This document shows positions 1 through 5,813 of a stretch of DNA of 9,764 nt, piece after piece; position 1 is the stretch's first letter; each line of letters starts with the position of its first letter. The DNA is from Candidatus Omnitrophota bacterium. GTDB lineage: Bacteria > Omnitrophota > Koll11 > Tantalellales > Tantalellaceae. The stretch covers positions 1 to 9,764 of the forward strand of contig JADGBB010000041.1 in NCBI GenBank assembly GCA_015231715.1. The letters run 5' to 3'. Made by a program: the position numbers and the translations under genes. Below the pieces are notes generated by a model. The model was not told where the DNA came from, did not search any database, and was given only the letters and a program-made list of their open reading frames with translations.

Positions 1-282
1 GTACAATTCGCAAAAGAACGAGATGTAATTGCCTGGATAGTTGATTCAAGTCAGGCAAAAGGTGTTTTCACCCAAGAAATACATGAGTTTATTGGAAGTG
101 ATATTTTCCCCGCATTTAAAAAAATTGGGGTAAAATATTTTATAACGATAAATTCTCAACAAAGCGCGCTTACAAATCTTACAGTAAGTCAATATTCGTC
201 AAAAGCAGGGCCTTTCGGACTTGAACTAGTTGAGGTGCCTTCTGTGGAGAAAGCCATTGAATGGCTAAATTTCAAAAAGTAG
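1..282 (+). CDS. STAS/SEC14-like small protein, 3' end only
   Basis: The frame is open from the left edge to a TAG at 280-282, giving the last 93 residues; the start lies outside the window. The pattern is alternating beta and alpha: a strand ending in WIVDSS, a helix leading to 'FPAFKKIGVKYF', a strand 'FITINS', and a final strand-helix 'LELVEVPSVEKAIEWL'. The closing 'F/V-x-s-x-e-A-x-x-WL' pattern and the 'gvk-x-A/F-x-t/v' strand are what I know from small SpoIIAA/STAS-like single-domain proteins, usually about 120-140 residues. The family call is by eye, without an alignment. No phosphorylatable Ser of the SpoIIAA type can be assigned with confidence. It is 65 nt upstream of the CopZ-like gene on the same strand, so co-transcription is possible. 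Confidence 0.5.
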   Translation, partial: VQFAKERDVIAWIVDSSQAKGVFTQEIHEFIGSDIFPAFKKIGVKYFITINSQQSALTNLTVSQYSSKAGPFGLELVEVPSVEKAIEWLNFKK

Positions 283-347
283 TGAGTGAGAGAAGCATTA
301 TTTTAAAGTGCACAAGCTTTCATTAATAGAAATTGTTGAGGAATAAA

Positions 348-752
348 ATGAGCATCGTATATTTATGTCCAAAATGTTCCGGGGTCGGCATGCTTGTGCC
401 TTCGGCAGTTGTCAAAAACCTTGTTAAAATTGACCTTTTAAATGAAGGATCTTTTTATGCTTGTGTTAAAAAAGAATGTGATGTCAGTTATTTTAACAAT
501 AAGCAAGTTTATACTTTGGATGATGTTAAACTAAAACTCTTTTACAAGGATGATGGAGAAAAAGTTCCTATTTGTTACTGCTCAAATTTGACCCGCGGAG
601 AAATCGAAGATGCTGTTTCTAAGGGACATAAGACAATAGCGGATGTTCAAAAATATACGAATAAAGACAGAACAGGGCAATGTGCAAAAGAAAACCCTTT
701 AGGGATGTGCTGTAGAGAGGTTTTTTTAAATTGCATTGAGAAAGCCAATTGA
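348..752 (+). CDS. CopZ N-terminal-domain-like Zn/[2Fe-2S] protein
   Basis: A 134-residue protein. The ATG at 348 is chosen because GAGG at 338-341 sits 6 nt upstream; an in-frame TTG at 333 has no ribosome site. Residues C7-x-x-C10 and C39-x4-C44 form a four-Cys zinc site. C76-x-C78, C112 and C121/C122 form the BFD-type [2Fe-2S] site, with the typical helix-rich stretch between them (residues 79-111). The order and the sequences 'ECDVSYF' and 'ENPLGMCC' match the N-terminal half of Archaeoglobus-type CopZ, a copper chaperone with an extra Zn/[2Fe-2S] domain. The HMA copper-binding domain that follows in CopZ is absent here and is not encoded immediately downstream. The role is therefore inferred: electron transfer, Fe-S-linked metal handling or reductase support in the cytoplasm. 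No copper ATPase gene is in the window. Confidence 0.82.
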   Translation: MSIVYLCPKCSGVGMLVPSAVVKNLVKIDLLNEGSFYACVKKECDVSYFNNKQVYTLDDVKLKLFYKDDGEKVPICYCSNLTRGEIEDAVSKGHKTIADVQKYTNKDRTGQCAKENPLGMCCREVFLNCIEKAN

Positions 753-839
753 GTTCCAAAACCAAGCGCTTAGTTAAAGGGCTTGCATATATTTTCGTGT
801 TGCCGCAGAGGTCTTATTTAATTTCGCCCTAATGTTATC

Positions 840-849
840 TTGTGCACAA
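840..849. repeat. Perfect 10-bp palindrome TTGTGCACAA
   Basis: TTGTGCACAA is its own reverse complement and lies about 40 nt upstream of the chosen start of the next gene. Its 8-base core GTGCACAA also occurs at 309-316, upstream of the CopZ-like gene. It could be a regulator site, but a 10-bp palindrome can arise by chance and no promoter could be assigned around it. Confidence 0.25.
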
Positions 850-889
850 TGACAATAATGTAAATTACATGAAAAAGGAGAAAGAGAAA

Positions 890-1609
890 GTGATAGATAA
901 AAATGAGGGTATAGAGGAAATAAAAAAAAATCATAAGCCCGGTACGTGGTATTCGGAAGCTGCATTTATTTTGGGAAAGGCTTCAAAAAAGATCTCGACA
1001 AAAGTAGGGACAGCCGCCAATAAAGTTACAGCTAACTTTGATGGGGTAAAAGTGATCGAAGATCCGCGATCATCTATTCTGCGTGATGTGAAAGGGATAC
1101 TTGATGTTAGCGGATTATCTTTTGCTATAAGCGAAATGAACGAGATTAGTATTGCTCAGTCTAAACATCCCGTAATTACTCGACTGATATCAAAGATAGA
1201 GGATTTGCCGTCCGAAGAGCAAGAAGTACTTTCAAGAAAATTTATCGACAGACTTAGCAAAAACTCAAACTTTATGAACGCAACACATCTTCAGCCAGCA
1301 CAAATGAATTTTAGCGAAGATGAGTGTCAAAAATTGTTGGATTCGTTTATTGATTGCTTTGTGTTAACCATGCGGGATGTGGGAATGGGAGACTTCGATG
1401 GAGATCTTTTGCGTCAACTGTCGGGCGAGATAACCCGGCCGCTGAATGATCTGATGCAGTTGTATTTGAACCCAAAGACATTCTCTCAAAAAACCAAGCG
1501 TTTGTGGAGGATGCAGAGAATATTCTTTAAAACAATAAGTTTGATTATGAAAACTAATGCTCTTGCACTGGAACCTTCATGCCAGACTATTACAATAGAT
1601 CCATCTTAG
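890..1609 (+). CDS. Hypothetical protein, 239 aa
   Basis: I do not recognise this protein. The GTG at 890 is preferred because AAAGGAG (874-880) lies 9 nt upstream; an ATG at 869 and a GTG at 842 are in frame but have no ribosome site. From the GTG, residues 1-20 are charged. Residues 21-50 (ILGKASKKISTKVGTAANKV) look like an amphipathic Lys/Ala/Thr-rich helix. Residues 60-130 are helical with an acidic stretch 'EDLPSEEQEVLSRKFIDRL'. Residues 141-192 contain 'FSEDECQKLLDSFIDCFVLTMRD', and residues 203-222 are basic and aromatic. There is no signal peptide, clear membrane span or metal motif; Cys residues are at 146, 156 and 231. It is likely a soluble, mostly helical protein. It follows the CopZ-like gene by 137 nt and converges with the aminotransferase gene, so it closes this transcription unit. 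Coding is supported by length, ribosome site and codon use like its neighbours. Confidence 0.65.
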   Translation: MIDKNEGIEEIKKNHKPGTWYSEAAFILGKASKKISTKVGTAANKVTANFDGVKVIEDPRSSILRDVKGILDVSGLSFAISEMNEISIAQSKHPVITRLISKIEDLPSEEQEVLSRKFIDRLSKNSNFMNATHLQPAQMNFSEDECQKLLDSFIDCFVLTMRDVGMGDFDGDLLRQLSGEITRPLNDLMQLYLNPKTFSQKTKRLWRMQRIFFKTISLIMKTNALALEPSCQTITIDPS

Positions 1610-1681
1610 CAAATCCCCAGGCTATTACATTTATGTATCTGCTAGAAAATTCTTGATTCCGGAAGATTTACAAAAAAACAA

Positions 1682-2746
1682 CTAAAATACATTTATCTTT
1701 TTCATTGCGTCTTTAATGCGGGATAAGCCTTCTTCGATATCTTTAACATCGAGCGCGTAGCTTAGTCTTATATGGTCGGGAGCGCCGAACCATTCACCTA
1801 GATAAGTTATAACTTTGTAGTCGTAGTAAAGGGTTTTAAGGAACTCAGGGGCATTTTTACATTTTGGAAGGATATAAAAAGCTCCTTCAGGTTTCCATAG
1901 ATCAAAACCAAGATCACAAAAACCTTTGTAGATAAGATCTCGTCGGCTCTGCCATATTTTTTTCTGTTCAATGACATATTCTTTAGGAGCATCCATAGCA
2001 CAAAGAGCCATGTCCTGACCTACAAGATTAGTGTTCATGGATGTATGTGTTTTTAGGCCTATAACATCGTCAGCTATTTTCTGATCTGAACTCCAAAGAT
2101 ATCCCACGCGAACGCCGCACATAGCATATGTTTTAGAAAAAGAATTTACAGTAATAACATGATTGCCTTTAATATGATAATTTTCTCGTTCATAAATTAG
2201 ATCTTTGTAGACTTCATCGGAAACAACATATACTCCCAGTTCCGCCGTTATTTTTTCGATCTCTTTTAGTGTTTCAATCGATTCCACGCATCCTGTAGGA
2301 TTTGACGGAGAATTTATCAGAACTGCCTTACAGCCTTTGATCTTTTTCTTGAAATCATCAATATCAATTCTGCCGTCAACAAGATCTGTATATACGGGTT
2401 CCATTCCGGCAAGTTCAATTAAAGGAGGATATGAATAATAATAAGGCCTGGCAAGAAGAACTTTACCTTTACCCCATGCGCGGAATATAAGGTCTAATGC
2501 TTCTGATGCGCCGTTAGTTATTACAAAATTATCCGCAGTTGAGTTGGGATATTCTTTTGCTAAAGCTTCACGAAGCTGAACACAGCCCTGAATAAGACCA
2601 TATCTAAGATCTTTACGTATATTAATACCCTCAATTGCTTCTTTCGGCGGAGGCAGATCAGGCTGCCCTGATCCAAAGCTTATAACTCCGTTACCTTGTT
2701 TGCCGATGAAAATAGCAGGGCTAGTTAATTCTAATTGATTATTCAT
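1682..2746 (-). CDS. Class I/II PLP-dependent aminotransferase
   Basis: A 354-residue fold-type I aminotransferase of the aspartate aminotransferase superfamily, somewhat shorter than the usual 380-400. Visible landmarks are GAS at 79-81 (PLP phosphate), aromatic Y102-Y104, N149 in 'SPSNPTG', D177 and Y180 in 'SDEVY', the Schiff-base lysine K205 in 'SFSKTYAM' followed by R213 in 'GVRVGY', and R327 in 'HIRLSYA', which binds the substrate carboxylate. All catalytic residues are present. Substrate cannot be told from sequence; aspartate, aromatic or branched-chain amino acids are all possible. The ATG at 2746 is chosen over an in-frame TTG at 2752. Neither has a ribosome site, but the promoter just upstream would start transcription almost at the ATG. 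The gene is monocistronic, divergent from ppnP and convergent with the hypothetical gene on its other side. Confidence 0.9.
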   Translation of the reverse strand: MNNQLELTSPAIFIGKQGNGVISFGSGQPDLPPPKEAIEGINIRKDLRYGLIQGCVQLREALAKEYPNSTADNFVITNGASEALDLIFRAWGKGKVLLARPYYYSYPPLIELAGMEPVYTDLVDGRIDIDDFKKKIKGCKAVLINSPSNPTGCVESIETLKEIEKITAELGVYVVSDEVYKDLIYERENYHIKGNHVITVNSFSKTYAMCGVRVGYLWSSDQKIADDVIGLKTHTSMNTNLVGQDMALCAMDAPKEYVIEQKKIWQSRRDLIYKGFCDLGFDLWKPEGAFYILPKCKNAPEFLKTLYYDYKVITYLGEWFGAPDHIRLSYALDVKDIEEGLSRIKDAMKKINVF

Positions 2747-2753
2747 AGCCAAG

Positions 2754-2780
2754 ATTATACCACAAGAATATTGAGGTCAA
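2754..2780 (-). promoter_or_regulatory. Extended -10 promoter, apparently leaderless
   Basis: On the minus strand TTGACC (2780-2775) is followed after 15 nt by TATAAT (2759-2754), which is preceded by TG at the extended -10 position (TGGTATAAT). Only 7 nt separate the last T of the -10 from the A of the aminotransferase ATG, so the expected transcription start is at or within one or two bases of the ATG. The consensus -10 and the extended element make the promoter call strong; the -35 spacing is slightly short. Confidence 0.7.
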
Positions 2781-2838
2781 AATAATATTTTGTAAATATT
2801 ATTTTTGCTTAATTTGTTTTTGGTTAAATTCAATTTAA

Positions 2839-2866
2839 TTGACAAGTATAGGGTGCCTGATAAAAT
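2839..2866 (+). promoter_or_regulatory. Sigma70-like promoter of ppnP
   Basis: TTGACA (2839-2844), a 16-nt spacer, then TAAAAT (2861-2866) preceded by TG at the extended -10 position (TGATAAAAT). Transcription would begin near 2873, leaving a leader of about 45 nt with AAGGAG at 2908-2913. It is divergent from the aminotransferase promoter, with about 60 nt between the two -35 elements. Confidence 0.7.
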
Positions 2867-2919
2867 AAGAAGATATGTAAACAAAATTTATTAGTTTTAA
2901 AAAATAAAAGGAGAATATT

Positions 2920-3201
2920 GTGGTAGAAGTTAATGAATATTTTGAAGGAAAAGTAAAATCTTTGACGGTAAATTCAACAGAAGGAAAAAAGACGGTCGGC
3001 GTTATGGCGCCGGGTGAATATGAATTTACAACCGGAACAAAAGAAACAATGAAAGTTATCACGGGAACCCTTAACGTTTATTTCCCAGAGGAAAACGATT
3101 GGGAAGAATTCGGACAAGACTCATCTTTTGAGATCCCGGCTCAAACGACATTTAAAGTAAAGGTCGAGCAGGATTCGGCTTACCTTTGCGAATATGAATA
3201 G
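2920..3201 (+). CDS. ppnP: Pyrimidine/purine nucleoside phosphorylase PpnP
   Basis: A 93-residue single-domain cupin, matching the family's usual size (94 in E. coli PpnP/YaiE). Near residue-level resemblance is seen in 'NEYFEGKVKSL' (5-15), 'KKTVGVMAPGEYEFTTGTKE' (23-42), 'MKVITGTLNVYFP' (44-56), 'FEIPAQTTFKVKV' (70-82) and the closing 'AYLCEYE'. By family knowledge it phosphorolyses several purine and pyrimidine nucleosides to base plus ribose 1-phosphate in the cytoplasm, serving salvage. The start is a GTG at 2920 with AAGGAG ending 6 nt upstream. It is the first gene of a probable operon; the SPFH gene follows after 36 nt. Confidence 0.93.
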   Translation: MVEVNEYFEGKVKSLTVNSTEGKKTVGVMAPGEYEFTTGTKETMKVITGTLNVYFPEENDWEEFGQDSSFEIPAQTTFKVKVEQDSAYLCEYE

Positions 3202-3237
3202 AAGTTCACAGAGCATTAGCGCAAAAAGGAGGACAAC

Positions 3238-4050
3238 ATGAGAATTATAGTCGGTCCGATCTATGTTATAAAACAATATGAAAGAGGGATAGTCGAATTT
3301 CTAGGTAAATACAAACATCCTGCCGACCCGGGACTACATTTTCAATGGCCTGTACTTAACATGACGAGAGTGCGCGATGTGCGTGAACATACTATGGATA
3401 TTGAGCCTCAGCCTGTTATAACAAAAGATAATGTTGAGATCCAGGTTGACGGTCTGATATGGGTCAGGCCCGGAATGGATTCAAAAGATATACAAAAAAC
3501 TTTTTATAATATTGATAACTGGAAAGTTGCTGTTCTTCAGCTGGCTAAAACCAATTTAAGACAGGAATTCGGACAGCTGACATTAGATGATAGCTTGACG
3601 GCGCGTGAAAGAATATCATCAAACTTGCAGAATGTTCTGGATAAAATGGTTATTGATTGGGGATTAAAAGTTTGTAAAGTGGAAATACGATTGATCGATC
3701 CGCCGGAAGATATCAAAAGAGCTATGCACAAACAAAAAACAGCCGAACAGGAAAGACGGTCAATGAAGCTGATGGCAACAGGACGGTTTGAAGCGGCAGA
3801 ACAGGATAAGTTAGCCTCGATACAATTAGCCGAAGGGCAGAGAGAAGCGGCAATACGAGTAGCCGAAGGCAGAGCTCAAGCGATACAGCTAGTCAATGAA
3901 GCTGCCGAAAAATATTTTGTCGGCAACGCGCAGGAACTAAAAAGACTTGAAGTAACTGAAGCATCGCTTAAAGACAATGCAAAAGTAGTTCTGACAGAAC
4001 ACGGCATATCGCCTCAGATAATCTTAGGAGATCTGCCGGTAAAGAAATGA
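3238..4050 (+). CDS. SPFH/band-7 domain protein without membrane anchor
   Basis: A 270-residue stomatin/prohibitin-family protein. The SPFH domain covers about residues 8-165: 'YERGIVEFLGKY' (14-25), 'DPGLHFQWP' (30-38), 'VITKDNVEIQVDGLIWVR' (60-77), 'LRQEFGQLTLDD' (107-118), then 'VCKVEIRLIDPPEDIKRAM' (145-163). Residues 165-240 form a charged Ala/Glu/Arg-rich helix ('AEGQREAAIRVAEGRAQAIQ') that would be the oligomerising coiled coil. Stomatins and HflK/C normally carry an N-terminal transmembrane helix; here only 'IIVGPIYVI' (3-11) precedes the domain, too short to span a membrane. The ATG at 3238 follows a strong AAGGAGG (3226-3232). Likely role, by family: a ring or scaffold at the inner membrane, peripheral unless it has a partner. 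Probably co-transcribed with ppnP; no functional link is obvious. Confidence 0.88.
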   Translation: MRIIVGPIYVIKQYERGIVEFLGKYKHPADPGLHFQWPVLNMTRVRDVREHTMDIEPQPVITKDNVEIQVDGLIWVRPGMDSKDIQKTFYNIDNWKVAVLQLAKTNLRQEFGQLTLDDSLTARERISSNLQNVLDKMVIDWGLKVCKVEIRLIDPPEDIKRAMHKQKTAEQERRSMKLMATGRFEAAEQDKLASIQLAEGQREAAIRVAEGRAQAIQLVNEAAEKYFVGNAQELKRLEVTEASLKDNAKVVLTEHGISPQIILGDLPVKK

Positions 4051-4055
4051 CATCC

Positions 4056-4084
4056 TTGACAAAGCGTACGTAATGTGGTACGCT
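4056..4084 (+). promoter_or_regulatory. Promoter of the toxin-antitoxin operon
   Basis: A consensus TTGACA (4056-4061) is followed after 17 nt by TACGCT (4079-4084), with TG at the extended -10 position (TGGTACGCT). It begins only 5 nt after the SPFH stop codon. The -10 is weak on its own, and the right arm of an inverted repeat covers it. Confidence 0.6.
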
Positions 4085-4085
4085 T
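4062..4085. promoter_or_regulatory. Inverted-repeat operator of the yefM-yoeB operon
   Basis: AAGCGTAC (4062-4069) and GTACGCTT (4078-4085) are perfect 8-bp inverted arms separated by 8 nt, spanning the spacer and -10 of the promoter. YefM-family antitoxins are known to repress their own operon at palindromes in the promoter, with YoeB as co-repressor, so this is the expected operator. A rho-independent terminator for the upstream gene is less likely because no T-run follows. Confidence 0.6.
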
Positions 4086-4104
4086 GTTAATGTAGGGGGT
4101 TTAT

Positions 4105-4347
4105 ATGACTAGTTTAACGGCCAGTGAAGCACGGGTCAACTTATACAAATTGCTTGATAGCGTTGCGAGATCACACGAGCCTGTTCAGATCAAAGGAAAA
4201 AGAAATGATGCCGTGCTTATCAGTGAAGATGATTGGCGGGCTATAAATGAAACGTTATATCTGTTATCAATTCCCGGCATGAGGGAATCTATCCGTAACG
4301 GATTGAAAACGCCCGCGAGCAAATGCAGCAAAAAACTAACATGGTAA
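4105..4347 (+). CDS. yefM: YefM/Phd-family antitoxin
   Basis: An 80-residue protein with the YefM layout: an N-terminal DNA-binding and dimerisation fold with 'SLTASEARVNLYKLLDSV' (3-20), 'EPVQIKGKRNDAVLISEDDWRAINET' (25-50) and 'LYLLSIPGMRESI' (51-63), then a short polar tail (64-80) that should bind and neutralise the toxin. It starts at ATG 4105 with a G-rich ribosome site (AGGGGG, 4094-4099). Its stop overlaps the toxin start by 7 nt, the usual translational coupling. By family it neutralises YoeB and represses the operon at the inverted repeat just upstream. Confidence 0.9.
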   Translation: MTSLTASEARVNLYKLLDSVARSHEPVQIKGKRNDAVLISEDDWRAINETLYLLSIPGMRESIRNGLKTPASKCSKKLTW

Positions 4348-4607
4348 AATGGAAAATAGTTTATACCAAGCAGGCTCAAAAAGATGCAAAAAAATTATCC
4401 GCATCAGGCTTGCGTGGCAAAGCAGAGATCATTCTTAGCATAATATCAGTAAATCCTTTTCAGCAAATACCGCCATATGAAAAATTAGTAGGGGACCTAG
4501 ATGGGGCATTTTCAAGGCGAGTGAACATTAAACATCGAATAGTATATCAAGTTTTGAAAAGTCACAAGACCGTAAAAATTCTAAGCATGTGGAGTCATTA
4601 CGAATAA
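4341..4607 (+). CDS. yoeB: YoeB/Txe-family mRNA interferase toxin
   Basis: An 88-residue RelE-superfamily toxin starting at ATG 4341, inside the last codons of the antitoxin gene. An upstream ATG at 4323 is also in frame, but it would add residues the family lacks. The C-terminal half matches YoeB: 'NPFQQIPPYEKLVGDLDGAFSRRVN' contains the general base E47, 'IKHRIVYQV' contains R66, and 'WSHYE' contains H86. These correspond to the E. coli YoeB catalytic residues Glu46, Arg65 and His83. The active site therefore looks intact. By family it cleaves mRNA in the ribosomal A site when freed from YefM. The yqhD-like gene starts 24 nt downstream and may be partly read from this operon. Confidence 0.9.
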   Translation: MVKWKIVYTKQAQKDAKKLSASGLRGKAEIILSIISVNPFQQIPPYEKLVGDLDGAFSRRVNIKHRIVYQVLKSHKTVKILSMWSHYE

Positions 4608-4631
4608 AGGCATATTCCGTGAGGAGAAATA

Positions 4632-5789
4632 ATGTTAAATTTCAATTTTCATAATCCGACAAAAATATTGTTCGGTAAAAACAAGATCGAAGAAATAAAG
4701 AACGAAATACCTTTCGGCACAAAAGTTCTTATTACCTACGGCGGCGGAAGTGTCATAGCTAACGGGGTTTTGGATAAAGTTAAAAAAAATCTTAAAGGGT
4801 ATGAGATATCAGAATTCGGCGGCATTGAGCCGAATCCTTGTTATGAAACATTAATGAAATGCGTTGAAAAGATCAGGGCAAGTAAAGTTGATTTTATTCT
4901 CGCGGTCGGAGGAGGGTCTGTTATTGATGGAACTAAGTTTATTGCAGCAGCTGTACCTTATAAAGGGGACGCGTGGGAAATACTTACAAGTTTTGGCGCT
5001 AACATAAAAGAGGCCATGCCGTTCGGATCGGTTTTGACTTTACCGGCTACCGGGTCAGAAATGAACGCCGGGTCTGTTATAACTAATAAAGCACTCGGGG
5101 CTAAACTGTTTTTTATTCATCCGCTAGTATATCCTGTGTTTTCTGTTCTTGATCCTGAAACTACATATAGTTTGCCGCCTAAACAAATAAGTAACGGTAT
5201 TGCTGATGCGTTCGTTCATATAACAGAACAGTATCTTACGTATCCTGTAGATGCTAAGGTGCAGGATCGTTTTGCCGAAGGTCTGCTGTTAACCTTGATA
5301 GAAGAGGGCCCAAAAGCTTTAAAGGATCCGATGAATTATGACGTGCGAGCGAATATTATGTGGTGTGCGACACTTGCGCTTAACGGCCTCATAGGTGCCG
5401 GAGTGCCGCAGGACTGGGCAACACATATGATAGGCCATGAGATCACGGCTCTTCACGGCGTTGATCACGGCAGAACATTAGCCGTAGTAATGCCCGCTAT
5501 GCTTAAAATATTAAAAGAGGATAAAAAAGAAAAATTGTTACAATATGCCCAGAGGGTATGGGGAATAACAGAAAAAAATGACAATAAAAAGATCGACGAG
5601 GCTATTGAAAAAACAATTAATTTTTTTAATTCTATCGGCATCCCCACTAAACTAAGTGATTACGGTATCACACAAGGATCCATACCTGTCCTTATCGATA
5701 AACTTAAAGAACACGGGATGGTAAGCCTGGGAGAAAAGAAGAAAGTAGATCCTGAGTTAGCCCGCAAAATACTCGAACTAAGTTTATAA
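4632..5789 (+). CDS. yqhD: YqhD-like NADPH-dependent aldehyde reductase (Fe-ADH)
   Basis: A 385-residue group III (iron-containing) alcohol dehydrogenase, full length (E. coli YqhD is 387) and strikingly like YqhD throughout. Visible are 'FHNPTKILFGK' (6-16), the cofactor-binding 'TYGGGSV' (35-41), 'FGGIEPNP' (62-69), the 'AVGGGSVIDGTKFIAAA' loop (91-107) and 'TLPATGSE' (136-143). The metal ligands are D192, H196, H265 and H279, which align with Asp194, His198, His267 and His281 of YqhD. By family it reduces short- and medium-chain aldehydes to alcohols with NADPH, with Zn or Fe in the site, detoxifying lipid-peroxidation aldehydes or disposing of fermentation electrons. GAGGAG (4621-4626) lies 5 nt before the ATG. 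No promoter of its own is evident in the 24-nt gap after yoeB, so it is probably read from upstream. It converges with the actin-like operon, only 24 nt apart. Confidence 0.93.
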   Translation: MLNFNFHNPTKILFGKNKIEEIKNEIPFGTKVLITYGGGSVIANGVLDKVKKNLKGYEISEFGGIEPNPCYETLMKCVEKIRASKVDFILAVGGGSVIDGTKFIAAAVPYKGDAWEILTSFGANIKEAMPFGSVLTLPATGSEMNAGSVITNKALGAKLFFIHPLVYPVFSVLDPETTYSLPPKQISNGIADAFVHITEQYLTYPVDAKVQDRFAEGLLLTLIEEGPKALKDPMNYDVRANIMWCATLALNGLIGAGVPQDWATHMIGHEITALHGVDHGRTLAVVMPAMLKILKEDKKEKLLQYAQRVWGITEKNDNKKIDEAIEKTINFFNSIGIPTKLSDYGITQGSIPVLIDKLKEHGMVSLGEKKKVDPELARKILELSL

Positions 5790-5813
5790 ACACTTACCGA
5801 ACACATAAGTTTA

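Noticed and set aside
1610..1681. Terminator between the convergent hypothetical and aminotransferase genes
   Set aside because: Only an 8-bp TTCCGGAA palindrome is visible, with no loop possible and no suitable stem before a T-run.
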